This document shows positions 44,073 through 57,431 of a DNA stretch of 64,000 nucleotides, in pieces (within the stretch, counting starts at the first letter, position 1; the number at the start of each line of letters is the position of its first letter). A model generated the notes under the pieces. That model was not told the origin of the DNA. It made no database searches and saw only the letters and a program-made list of their open reading frames with translations. This stretch comes from Fagopyrum homotropicum (taxonomy: Eukaryota > Streptophyta > Magnoliopsida > Caryophyllales > Polygonaceae). Both the position numbers and the translations under genes were made by a program. The DNA is taken from contig BSWB01000005.1 of NCBI GenBank assembly GCA_033239125.1, positions 16,049,447-16,113,446 on the forward strand, in the 5' to 3' direction.

Positions 44073-45272
44073 GATTTTAGTTCAAGTGAGGAGAGAGCTT
44101 GTAGATAGGAATTAGGAGGGTTGTAAGCCATTGGATGGATTTAAATCAAGGACTCTCACACGCTCATCATTAATGACATGTTTGTAAATTGACTAAAAAT
44201 CTGAAAAAATACCCTTACATTCAAAATATTCATCGGTGTTCATACTTTTATATGTCATTGTTCATGTTTTTATACATCGGCGTTCATAGTATTTATATTC
44301 ATTAAAGTGTCATGTCCATTTATTTTTTTGTGTTCATTTTATAATGCATAGATGTTCATTTACAGTATATAACCACAAAAAATAAAAAAAAAACTCATCA
44401 CAAAACGTTAAAAGATTATCATAATATGTTATGTATGTGTCAAAGTTATAGATAAGTAATTGGTGTTCATACTTTTATACGTCATTGTTCATGTTTTTAT
44501 TCGTCAGTGTTCATACTTTTTATATCATTATTCCTGTGAATATTATAAACTATTTTTCTATAAGGCATTTTATCCAACAGTTTGCATGCACACTAAAAGG
44601 AGCATATAGATTATTCAATTGGAGCTATTAGATCAACTCAACATATGTATATACATGTATTTTCTCAATCAAACACAAAATGATTCAAACAAATTTAATT
44701 TCGAACACAAACATCAATCATAATGAAACCTAAACCTTAAGAATGAAAATCTAAACAGTGAGAGTATAAATTCGAAGAAACAAAACCTGAATCGTCTTGT
44801 ATTCTCTTTGATTTCACAATTTTATATGTAATCGATCTTTGAATATTGTAAACACGGTTTTTTAGAAAAGTATAATTTTCAAAAAAAATGAACATCATAT
44901 TATAAACACCATAACTGTAAAAAAATGAATACATACTTGTAAAAAAATGACCATCATATTTTATTAACACGATTTGAAAGAATAGTATAATTTTTTTTAA
45001 AAATCCAAAAAAATGTTTTACAAAAATACAAAAATGAACAATTAATGTTAAAAAATGAATAGTTAGTGTTACGAAAAAATGAACATTTATTGATAAAATT
45101 ATGAACAATGACTCTTTTAAAAATGAACACATACTCATAAAAATATGAACACCAATTTTTATTTACAAAAAGAAATGCTGGAAAAAAAAAGGTGATGTGG
45201 CATGCCACATGTTACCACCCCGGCTCTCCTCATTCCTATCTGCAAGGGTCCTCCTCACCGGAACAGGACCCC
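44073..45272. mobile_element. Non-autonomous inverted-repeat element in the (TA)n tract
   Basis: The left end (GTTCAAGTGAGGAG...TTGTAGATAGGAATTAGGAG) and the right end read inward (GTTCCGGTGAGGAG...TTGCAGATAGGAATGAGGAG) form imperfect inverted repeats of about 50 bp. The two halves also mirror each other at lower stringency: GTTCATACTTTT and GTTCATGTTTTTAT units on the left, AAAAATGAACAT units on the right. There is no transposase. The target duplication is hidden in the TA tract. Superfamily is uncertain; Mutator-like is possible. Confidence 0.65.
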
Positions 45273-45773
45273 ATATATATATATATATATACACGATTTG
45301 AGTGAATGACTATTATATGAAGATAATAAAATGGGTAAATGTGTGATAGCATGATTATGTGTTTATCATTCATGACTTGTGCTTGCGCTTATGCATTACC
45401 TTATATACATATGGTTAGCTAATGGTTCCATACCATGTTGTAGATGCCTTGCAGGATAGGCGAGTTGTCGAGTGATCTAGCAGGGTGACAGGCCGAGGAC
45501 TCTTGTACATTAGGTGGTTATGGTTTTGAGGATGTTTTATGTTTCCCTTTTTCGTGAGGATGATGTTTTGTTTACCTCCTGTGTGAGGATTATTATTTAT
45601 ACTCGGCTATGATCTTGTTTACCTTTTGGTTATACAGTTTTATGTATTTGTTTTATATGTGTCAGTGCCATGTTGTAAGGTCTAGTGAACTTGTTGTCAA
45701 GCTAAGGTCAGGATCCACTGTGAGATCCTAGCCCAATGTAGCATCCCGAGTCCCGTAGATTTGGGGTGTTACA
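45273..45773 (+). repeat. Final part of the Tekay 5' LTR
   Basis: It begins with a TA run and ends GGGGTGTTACA just before the primer-binding site. This segment has no counterpart in the truncated 3' LTR. Confidence 0.75.
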
Positions 45774-45777
45774 AAGT

Positions 45778-45790
45778 TGGTATCAAAGCC
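45778..45790 (+). other. tRNA-Met primer-binding site of the Tekay element
   Basis: TGGTATCAAAGCC followed by TTAGGTT matches the complement of initiator tRNA-Met (TGGTATCAGAGCC-AGGTT) with one substitution and one extra base. It lies four bases after the LTR end. Confidence 0.85.
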
Positions 45791-46054
45791 TTAGGTTGAC
45801 AACAATGACACTCGCTACCTACGATGAGGTGTGATAGATAAAATAAACATAATCCATAAGGGGTCTGACGTTTTCAAAAGATTTTGGTTTTAAAATTTGT
45901 TGTTTTGGGATAGAATGTACGAGATGTCGTCACCTCTGCCATGGATCTCTGCAGTGTAGATATGTATATATATGGATTATGTGTATGTGTTACATATATA
46001 TATATATATATGGCTTATATAGAGCCTTATAAGTTAGGTGTGCATACTCCACAG

Positions 46055-47296
46055 ATGGCTCGGACTAGAGTTGCTTCTATTGTAGGCCGAGGTAGAGGTA
46101 GACCACCTCTTCCTTCGGACGTGATAGGACAGGGACCAGTTCCCGTTGTTGATCCACTTGTGGTGGAGGAGGTTCATGAGGAGATTGTTGAGAGTGTCGT
46201 ACCAGAGATGAGGAGTGGTGGATCTAGGAGACAACATTCACACCGAGTCTAGTTAGATGACTCGGATTGTGTCTCCATGAGGGGGGCCAGAGTTTCGTGA
46301 TTACATCAGGCGTGTTGAGGAGGCTGCTAGAGCAGGCAAACGGGCCCCAGATCTAACAGTGCATGAGGGATCTTCTGAGATGTCCCAGGGAGCCACTCGG
46401 GTGCCAGCTATACCGTCACGTGCTGTTGAGACTATTCGAGCTCCAGAGGAGTATAGAGGGCCTCGACCAGATACTTGGTTGAAGGCATTTCATCAGTTGG
46501 GCGTACCCCTTTCTCTAGAAAGGTGGGGTTAGAGACAAAGGTCTGGATCGGGCATGTGGACTCAACTTTAGAGTCTATCAGATGCCCTGAGGACAAACAT
46601 ATAGAGTTTGTTCAGACTCTATTCCGTGACCTTGCTCATCAATGGTGGAGGACTGTGCAAGCTAGAGCCACTAGCTACGATCAGATGAGGAGTATGATTA
46701 GAGAGCAGTTATGCCCTGCCTCACTAAGGAGGGAGAAGCTGCAAGACTTCGTGGAGGCAGGCTTTGAGAATGTGCCGATTGTAGATGCCATCCGCCGCTT
46801 CCAGACAAAGTTGGCATTGTTGGGCCCAACTGCACCTTCTGAGTACCAGCATGTGTACATGTTCTCCCGTCGGCTGAGGGAGAGTACACGCTCCTATATG
46901 GCGGGATTTTATTGCGAGTCCTTGGCAGTTTACCAGAACCAGGCTTCTGCTTATGAGCGTGAGAGAGCCAGTCAGAGGAGGGCTTCTCAGACGAGACGGT
47001 CTGAGAAGATGCAATGTACTGGACATACCAGCGGCATTGGAGGAGCTTCTAGTTCTGGGAGGAGCCAAAGACGTCAAAGTTACCACTCATCTGCATTGAC
47101 TATAGAGAAGGGACGACAATGCTTCAGTTATGGTGATCCTGGACATATGCGACTAGAGTGTACGAGACCGCTAGTGACATGTTTCACTTGTGGCGGGATG
47201 GATCATATAGCTTCCTTCTGTAGGCGGGGTGGAGTTGCATCACAACAGGGTTCTTCCCCTGCCAGTGTGGTGGGAGATGGTAAGAGGACACCTTAA
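46055..47296 (+). pseudogene. Tekay gag relic with two zinc knuckles
   Basis: It starts MARTRVASIVGRGRGRPPLPSD at 46055. The frame is broken near 46250 and resumes at 46475. The retrotransposon gag domain is seen (FVQTLFRDLAHQWWRTVQAR, QFCPASLRREKLQDF-like). Two CCHC knuckles follow: CFSYGDPGHMRLEC, whose second Cys is replaced by Tyr, and CFTCGGMDHIASFC, intact. Decayed, stop at 47294. Confidence 0.85.
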
Positions 47297-47449
47297 TAGT
47301 AGACATAGGGACAACAAAGAGTCCTAGATCGTCTTTCTACTCAAGGATCTGCTCTCGGGCCGAGGTAGAGGTCATGGTGGGAGTACCACTGACACTAGAG
47401 GAGCTCGGGGTAGAGTCTTTGAGCTGAGGAGTGCAGAGGAGCCGCCTTC

Positions 47450-49366
47450 ACCGGCTGCTACAGGTACCATTCAACTTCATGGTCTCCTTGTTAGAGTTTT
47501 ATTTGATACGGGTGCTACGCATTCCTATTTTCTGATGTATGTGTTGAGCGCCTGGGTTTAGCAACTATAGAGGGGATAGCCTTTACTATAGGGTTACCTA
47601 ATGGTAGTAGGGTCAGAGGTATCCATGAGATACTTAATGTCCCCTTCGTTTAGGGACTCGTGTGTTGCTTGTGGACTTCTTAGTCATGCCATTGATGTAT
47701 GAAGAGGTCATATTAGGTATGGATTGGATGCGTAGACACCGTGCAATGTTGGATGTACATAAGAGGACTGTGATAGTCTTTATCGAGGTAGGTCAGATAG
47801 AGGTCTTCCGAGGTTGGGACCTTAGGAAGACGGGATCTGTCATCAGTGTTGTACGAGCAGCGAGGCTGATAGCACAAGGATGTGATGCCTTCTGGTGTTA
47901 TGCCATGAAGGATGGAGAGAGTCCAACATTGGAGGATATCCTTGTGGTTTGTGAGTTTGCAGACGTGTTTGCTGAGCCGTCTAGCTTGCCACCTCATAGG
48001 AGTGTGGACTTAGGCATCAAGTTGTAGCCTGGCACGAGACCGATCTCGAAGGCCCCATATCGTATGATGTATGTCGAGATGTTGGAGCTGAAGAAGCAAC
48101 TCGAGGAGTTGGCTGAGAAGGGCTTCATCCTCACTAGTGTATCCCCATGGGAAGCACCTGTCCTCTTCGTGCGGAAGAAGGACGGATCATTGAGACTATG
48201 CATTGACTACAAAGAGGCTAGAGCTGAACAAGGTCACCATCAAGAACAAGTATCCACTACCTCGTATTGATGATCTGCTTGATCAGCTTCAGGGAGCCAT
48301 AATGTTCTCCCGGATTGACTTATGCCCAAGATACCACCAGTTGAGGGTGAGGGAGCAGGATATACACAGGACGACATTTCGTACCTGTTATGGACACTAC
48401 GAGTTTGTAGTGATGCCATTTGGGCTTACGAATACCCCATCAGTTTTCATGGAGTTGATGAACAGTATCTTCATCGACTTCCTTGTTCAGTTTGTGGTGG
48501 TCTTCATTGATAACATTTTGGTGTACTCTCGTAGCAGAGAGGAGCATGCCGGTCATCTAAGGACAATTTTACAAATTTTGAGAGATAGAGAGTTGTATGC
48601 CAAGCTCTCTAAGTGTGAGTTTTGGATGCCAGAGGTAGCCTTCTTAGGCCATATTGTCTCCGTCAGTGGGATCATGTGTGATCCGGCAAAGATTGAGTTT
48701 GTTGTTGCATGGACGACACCGACGAACGTCAAAGAAGTGCGTAGCTTTCTTGGCCTAGCCGGTTATTACCGACACTTTGTGGATGGATTTTCTGTGATTG
48801 CCCTTCCACTGACGAGTCTATTGAGGAAGACAACCAGATTTGTATTGTCTGAGCAGTGTGCCTAGAGTTTTGAAGAGTTGAAAAGGTGTTTGACTTCTGC
48901 TCCTATCTTAGCACAACCAAAGGGTTCTAAGTATTTTGTGGTTTAGAGTGATGCATCCAAGCTAGGCTTGGGATGTGTGTTGATGCAGAGGGGCAGAGTG
49001 ATTGCTTATGCGTCTAGACAGTTGAAGAAGTATGAGGAGAACTACCCGACTCATGATCTGGAGTTAGTAGTGGTAGTTCATGCTTTGAAGATCTGGAGAC
49101 ATTACCTGTATGGTGCTACATGTCAGATCTTCACATACCATAAGAGTCTGAAGTATATTTTTACGCAGCGGGAGTTGAATAAACGCCAGCATCGATGGCT
49201 CGAGTTGATCAAGGACTTTTACCTTCAGATTTTGTATCATCCAAGGAAGGCGAATGTTGTCGCCGATGCCTTGAGCAAGAAGACACCTCGAGAGAAGGCG
49301 ATTGCCAGTTCAGCCTCAGTTTTAGAGGGATCTAGCCTGGCTAGAGATGGATGTCCAGTTCCTTGA
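47450..49366 (+). pseudogene. Tekay protease, reverse transcriptase and RNase H relic
   Basis: Protease motif LFDTGATHSYF is at about 47497-47530. RT begins near 48028 ([13 protein letters not shown] after a TAG) and changes frame at about 48210. The palm contains [31 protein letters not shown] and [11 protein letters not shown]. The catalytic FxDD box reads FIDN, so one metal-binding Asp is lost. RNase H has [34 protein letters not shown] and ADALSKK. Stops at 48025, 48864 and 48945 interrupt it. Family identity is clear from the [16 protein letters not shown] region. Confidence 0.88.
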
Positions 49367-50791
49367 TAAGGATGGCCAGTTATATGCTTTAGAGGTTCTA
49401 CCTCGTCTGTTGGATGAGATCTGACAAACGCATGGGACCTGCCCGACCTTGATGAGGATTAGAGAGAGGATGTCTCGTGGTGAGGCACCACAGTTATCCA
49501 TTGGAGTAGATGGGGTGATGAGACGCCGTGACCGCGTCTGTGTACCTACTGATGCAGATTTGAGATAGAGAATTTTACATGAGGCTCACTGTACACCTTA
49601 CTCAGTACATCCAGGTACGAGTAAGATGTACCATGATGTGAGACGATCATATTAGTGGGGAGGGTTGAAGCCCAATGTAGCCAGATTTGTGGCACAATGT
49701 GCAACTTGTTAGCAGGTCAAGATAGAGCATTGCAAACCTAGAGGTGAGCTTCACCCACTGCCAGTTCCACAGTGGAAGTGGGAGGAAATCTCCATGGACT
49801 TTGTGACTAGGTTGAGGCCTAGTAGAAGTTTTGATGTTATATGGGTTGTTGTTGATAGACTGACGAAGACGACACGTTTCATTCCTATCAGAGAGACGTG
49901 GCCAATGAGCTGATTAGCTAAGAAGTACACTAGACAGGTAGTGAGACTCCATGGTGTACTGAGGACGATCATCTATAATCGAGATGGACAATTTACCTCG
50001 AGATTTTGGCAACAGATTCAGACTGCTTTGGGGATGAGTCTACACTTCACAACTGCATTTCACCCCTAGACAAATGGTTAGTCAGAGAGGACCATGCAGA
50101 CCCTCGACGAAATGTTGCAAGCTTGTGTGTTGGATTGGGGACAAGGACGGTCAGATTACCTCTCAATGGTTGAGTTCTCATACAACAACAACTGGCATGT
50201 ATCGATTGGGATGGCCCCATATGAGGCACTGTATGGACGGAGATGCGGTACACCATTATGTTGGGATAAGCCTAGCAGTATCAGTGGTATAGAGCCAGAG
50301 CATATTCAGGATGATATGGCTCGAGTGGCGTTGATTAGAGAGAGGATGTTGGCTGCATAGAGTCGCCAGAAGTCATGTGCAAACAGGAGGCGTCGAGCTC
50401 TAGAGTTCAGAGTTAGAGCTCATGTCTGGCTGAGATACTGGATAGAGTTGGGAGGGCAGCCTACAGATTAGCATTGCCTCCGAGATTAGAGGGTGTTCAT
50501 CTTGTGTTTCACGTGTCTCAACTGAGGGAGTATATACCAGATCCGAGGCACATTGTGAGTTATGATGATTTGGTGGTTGAGCCGGACCACACCTTTGTTG
50601 AGCATCCTATTACAGTCTTAGAACGAGGCATGAAACGCCTACGTTCAATGGACATTCCCATGTTGAGGATACAGTGGTCGAGTCAAGGACATGAGGAGGC
50701 TACATGGGAGATTGAGGATAGTATCCAGAGGAACTATCTAGAGTTTTATGCTGAGATAGATGCACCTGTAGGATCACCGAGTAGATCTTAG
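49367..50791 (+). pseudogene. Tekay integrase and chromodomain-like C-terminus relic
   Basis: The zinc-binding part lies around 49575-49720 (LHEAHCTPYSVHPG, CATC). The core contains [14 protein letters not shown] (49775), NRDGQFTSRFW (49978) and HFTTAFHP/TNG..SERT (50045-50092), with TAG codons in place of expected Gln. The C-terminus reads LVFHVSQLREYIPD, then ITVLERGMKRLRSMDIPMLRIQWSSQGHEEATWEIE. This is the chromodomain-like tail that marks Tekay/Del chromoviruses and is thought to aid targeting to heterochromatin. Stop TAG at 50789. Confidence 0.88.
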
Positions 50792-51310
50792 TGCTATCTT
50801 GGTGAGTATGTGATTATGTGCTTACAGGCCTTGATGTGTTTATTCCATGCTAGCTATGATATGATGTATGATCTTATTAGATCTTGATGTGCTAGCGTGA
50901 TTTATGATTATAGCTGGAGATGGTTCTTTCCTCCATGATATCTGAGTGCGATTAGGATTCAGCTGGAGATGGTTCTTTCCTCCATGCTACCTTGATGGAC
51001 ATAGTCTCGTTGGATATGTTTTTCCTCCATGCTTTATATATGAGTGTGATTTGGCTAGAGATGTGATTCTTCTATGCCTTGTGTCGTAAGTATGGCAAGA
51101 GATGTGTTTCCTCTATGCCTTTGGATAACGTTATGGTCCTGATTTCTGGCGTTGATGATTCCTCCATGTTTATGTTTTATGGTTATAGATTGATATAGAG
51201 TGTGACCTATTGAACGGAGATGTGATGTCTCCGATAGAGAGAGTTATACCTCGGCATATGGGTCGGAGAGGATTTGGGATTTTGCAAGTTTCAAAACGAA
51301 ACTAGTTTTT
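50792..51310 (+). repeat. Tekay 3' noncoding region with a short tandem array
   Basis: No gene. From about 50905 to 51180 a unit with core GGAGATGGTTCTTTCCTCCATG recurs (50909, 50960) and then decays into GAGATGTG-TTCCTCTATGCC forms. It is followed by the PPT-like AGGGGGGGTGAGA at 51311-51323. Confidence 0.7.
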
Positions 51311-51323
51311 AGGGGGGGTGAGA

Positions 51324-52718
51324 TGTAAGAGCCTTAGTCTGGAGGAGTTGAGAGTGAGTGTTGAGGCTACAAATTTGGCCTAAACTGCCCCTACGTGAGC
51401 CAGAGGCCGCCCCTGTGGTTTGCCTAGGTCACACCTGCGCCTCCCTGAGCCGCCCCTGCGGTTTAGGGTGTGCTGCAGCCGTCTTTGTTGACTCTTGGAT
51501 CGTGCTTTTGGGCTGACTTCCAATATAAGCCTCCCTTGCTTACAGATGAGGGTTTGCTTCATCTTCTCTCTCACGTTCATCTTCTTCTCCTTCCTTTTTT
51601 GGATCTCCATCTCGTTCTTATTTGATCTTGTGAGAGTTTGAAGACTTTTTGTGTGGCTTTGATTGTGGATGTTGTTAGTTGATGTTGATATGCCTTTGAT
51701 GAGCCAACCTTGATGTTGTGGCGTGGTTCTTCCCCTAATTAGGTTACAACTTGGTAAGATCTTCATCCTCCTCCCCTTTCTTTCTTCTTTTCTTTCTTTC
51801 TATCTTCTCTTCTTCCCTTCTAGCTTAGGTTCCACAAGATTGATCTTGTGGCAACCTTTATAGATTTCATTTGATGTATATATGTATGTATATGTATGTT
51901 CTTGACTGCTGGTTGAAGAAGAAGTGAAGAGATTCGAGTGAAGAAGTGAAGAGGAGCTGAAAGTGTGCCTTCTGCACACCAGCCGCCCCTGCGCCACCTT
52001 GGAGCCGCCCCAGCACCGGCCAATCGTCACCCCTGCGCCTCCTTGCAGCCGCCCCTACGCCCACATGAACCAGCCTTGTCTTGCTTTTGGTTTTGCAGGT
52101 GTGTCTTGCTTCTGGGCTTGCCTATGGTAAGCATTGCTCCTTCCTTTCCTAGTATGAGAGTGTAGTATCATGCTAGCTATAGTTGAGAGTGTGTTGATGA
52201 TGTTATGATCATGTTATGCCTTGTATGGCTCTGAGGACTAATAGGTTGTGAGGTTTAGGTTGAGAATGATCTTATGGATCCCTTGGGTCTAGGTGTGATC
52301 CCTTTGATTGATAGGAGATTTATATATCTCTATGCCTTGTTATTAGACAGTGTCTCTCTCAAGATTGGAGGTTGATCGTGGTTGTGTTTGTACGAGGTTG
52401 AGATAAGTCCGTAAGACTTACTTAGCTACCATCCTTATATTGGGTGTTTGCATGAGTGGTGTGTGTTATGTGCTTGATAGCATGCGATAGTTGATTATTA
52501 CCAATCTATGTTTTAGTGACCGCCCATTGTAGTGGCCGTGATAACTTTTCCCTTTCATCCTGCCATGGAGTCTGGGAGGTTCTCTGTAGTCAGGCCAGAC
52601 CTGGTTTACGGGAAGGGCGCAATCCACTCCCATAGGGTACACGGGGTGTGTGACCTATACCACCCCAACTGGATATAGCACTCAGAGGCGGGGATAATAC
52701 GTTCCTCGTGTCACATAT

Positions 52719-52796
<78 letters not shown>

Positions 52797-52826
52797 ATGT
52801 GACACGAGGAACGTACTTCTCTTCCA
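51324..52826 (+). repeat. 3' LTR of the Tekay element, truncated, with filler at its end
   Basis: It starts TGTAAGAGCC and follows the 5' LTR to the TA tract. After (TA)n(TG)n (52726-52792) it continues with an inverse copy of the LTR's own TACGTTCCTCGTGTCACAT and then CGTACTTCTCTTCCAA, which is also present at 52841-52856 in the flank. The expected LTR end (as at 45292-45773) is missing. Confidence 0.8.
52726..52792. repeat. (TA)n(TG)n microsatellite
   Basis: A TA run is followed directly by a TG run. Inverse 19-bp arms TACGTTCCTCGTGTCACAT and ATGTGACACGAGGAACGTA lie on either side. Confidence 0.95.
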
Positions 52827-52831
52827 AAACC

Positions 52832-53069
52832 AATGGAAGGCGTACTTCTCTTCCAAGTATTCGTAATGATCCGCTCTAGCTATTTCCCTCGCTATCCATA
52901 TTGGATCGAAAATATGCTCATAGCTCCTAGCAGCCATTGGTGGCCTTCAAAGGTTAGAGACCCATAGAGAGGAAAATAATATTGCAAAGGCACTCAAGCA
53001 GAATGATCAATAGCAAAAACAAAAGCTCCCAATCCAGACAACCGAAAACCAAATTTGGTCTAGACCAAA
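52832..53069 (-). pseudogene. N-terminal coding part and 5' leader of the outer element
   Basis: Minus-strand ATG at 52937 opens MAARSYEHIFDPIWIAREI ... EYLEEKYAFHW. It is open to the Tekay insertion point at 52831 and continues in frame at 35554 on the other side. About 130 bp of leader separate it from the primer site. I recognise no domain. By position it is the gag-like protein of a non-autonomous element. Confidence 0.65.
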
Positions 53070-53087
53070 TCCCCGGCAACGGCACCA
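53070..53087 (-). other. tRNA-Asp primer-binding site of the outer element
   Basis: Minus-strand TGGTGCCGTTGCCGGGGA differs from the young element's site by one base (C to T, still able to pair as G-U). It lies six bases inside the 5' LTR. Confidence 0.92.
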
Positions 53088-53093
53088 AAAACT

Positions 53094-54743
53094 TATTCGC
53101 TCAAAAGTGTGTGCGTCAAAGTCTTAAATTTATAATCCAGAACTTAAGCAAAAGCGAACCCACAGTGTATAGATCAGTTGTAGTAAGGCAAGAAGTTTCA
53201 GAGTCAAACTTAGGGATTTGGTTAGAATAAATTCAGTTCGAATATCGTCTGGCAAGAAGTAAAAGGTTTTATAAAGATGTTAAGAGACAAATGATTCCAA
53301 GTATTCAAGTATCCGATTGCGGCTTTCGATTCAAGACACTCTAAAGATCAAAGGACAGAGTTGATGTTGCCAAGGTTATGTGTTTCGAAGGAAGGAATAA
53401 TGTACGGCGAAGTTCCACTACTCACTTATCCCAACTCAAGAACTCTCAACTTGAGGGATGTTGAGTCTCATCAAGAAGAGTATTCAAAGTAAGGATTGAC
53501 ACTCAAACCACTCACTAAAACGCAAGGATATGACTCTCGAAGGTAAAGATGAAGGGCACACTCGAACCTTAATAGAGGATGTTGAATCTCTCTATTACCC
53601 GAATCTTGTAAACTTTTGTAACCAAGCGAAGAATCAATGATGAAGTCTCTCCTCACACTTGGATAAAAGTTAAAAAGATTAAGCAAGGTTAGGATTTAGA
53701 CAAGGTTTAACCTTGGTTAAAGGATAAATCATAAAGGTACGTCAGCTAAGAAAAATCGCCCTGTTCATGACAGAAAATTAGTCGATTTGCTTGTAGAACA
53801 GCCCGATTTTTCGCAACTGCAAAGGTGAAATCCCAACTCTCAGGGTCCAAAAGGTTAAATGAGTTCAGTCTATCATCATCTATGCCTCAATCATCAACTA
53901 TTCTCCCTAGACACAAGGTTTGTAGCCTATTATTTTCATTTTTGAATCAAAATCAAGATTGAATAAAGAAAACCAAATAAAAACTAAACTTCGCATAAAA
54001 CTTGACAAATCTTCAAAATATGTAATCAATCCTTCAAAACTTCAACAAAATCTATCAAAGCACTCAACGAAATACGTTCACAAACCACAAGAAATAACAA
54101 TAATCAAGGATCTCACAACTTTCTTGAATCTTCAAGAACTCTATCGTCTTTCCGCAACTTTTTTCCTCTCCAAGAATGATCTCCAATCCTCTTCCGTAAT
54201 CCGTCAATCTCCGATCCGTTCGACCTCCCTTCTTCCCGTCTCCAAGGGTTCCAACATAACCCAAAATCTCTAATTGCAGATATTTCCCCTTATGGCCCAA
54301 TGCTTTGGGCTTTCGAACGTTATAGTTTTTTTAAACGGTTAAAGGTAAAAATTGGTCGATTCACTCCATAGTTCGTTCGATTTTTCTACCGGAAAATCGA
54401 CCTATCTAGGAATAAATCACCCGATTTTTCTTTACTGAGAGTGCTCGTCTTTTGGCTTGTTTTCCACTTCCTTGTGTGTCTCTTCCACTCACTTTCCTTG
54501 CTCCTCATGACTCCTCAATGGTCTCTTATGCTCCCTTGTCAACTCGAGCTACTCCTTGCTCCATTATTGCTCCCAAGTTCATCATTTTCACCTACAATTC
54601 AATCAAAACTCGCGTAGACCTCTATTTCCGAAATATATATGAAATAAAGCTTAAAGGCACACAAATCTCTTCGAATGTAAGAGAAATTGAGGCAAAACAT
54701 TCACAATATGCATGATTATAATGACATATAATTCACGTCATCA
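53094..54743 (-). repeat. 5' LTR of the outer element
   Basis: 1650 bp, homologous throughout to 31115-32768. The inner edge reads TA instead of TG on the plus strand. Palindrome clusters lie at 53751-53813 and 54345-54433. It is followed by the right target duplication GATAT (54744-54748). Confidence 0.92.
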
Positions 54744-54748
54744 GATAT

Positions 54749-57196
<2,448 letters not shown>

Positions 57197-57431
57197 TTAA
57201 ACCAATTCCGGCACGTTTAGAGTGAAATACGAGCGTTCGATCCTCCCCGAAGTCAAGAGAGACATAGAAGCATCATACATAACTAAGGATTGAGAATCAA
57301 GTGACGCAAAGTCCCTTAAAAAGTCCCAAACACAGAATTCAAGCCCGCATCGAAGACTAAAGCGAGAGCACATTATATTTAGGGTCCCTATCGTACCCTT
57401 TCTACTTCCGATTGTTCCTACTTTCTTACCA

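Larger units (their letters stand above)
35555..52826 (+). mobile_element. Tekay/Del-type chromovirus (Ty3/gypsy), decayed and itself invaded
   Basis: 5' LTR 35555-45773 (split by a hAT and an inverted-repeat element), tRNA-Met primer site 45778-45790, gag-pol relic with chromodomain-like C-terminus 46055-50791, PPT-like AGGGGGGGTGAGA 51311-51323, 3' LTR from 51324. The 3' LTR lacks its final part, which in the 5' copy is 45292-45773. The polyprotein has many stops and frameshifts. Insertion into the outer element is supported by AAACC on both sides and restored frame. Confidence 0.88.
31115..54743 (-). mobile_element. Outer non-autonomous Athila-like element, carrying all nested insertions
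   Basis: 3' LTR at 31115-32768 and 5' LTR at 53094-54743, both about 1.65 kb. The tRNA-Asp primer site (53070-53087) and a conserved hairpin/PPT region (32769-32807) lie at the correct inner edges for minus orientation. The GATAT duplication is exact. The LTRs have many more differences than those of the young element, so the insertion is old. Internally there is no RT or protease. It has a chimeric acidic protein frame with a distant integrase-like segment (34574 to about 35550, N-terminal part at 52937-52832). It shares palindrome modules and both GGGGAC hairpins with the young element, so it probably depended on that lineage for mobilisation. Confidence 0.93.

Noticed and set aside
44737..45208. 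Phe-rich minus-strand frames resembling membrane proteins
   Set aside because: They arise from AAAAATGAAC-type units of the inverted-repeat element. Composition explains the hydrophobic look.
52590..52937. 115-codon minus-strand frame with Thr-His and Ile-Tyr runs
   Set aside because: Only the first about 35 codons are coding sequence of the outer element. The rest is translated (TA)n(TG)n and LTR across the insertion junction.
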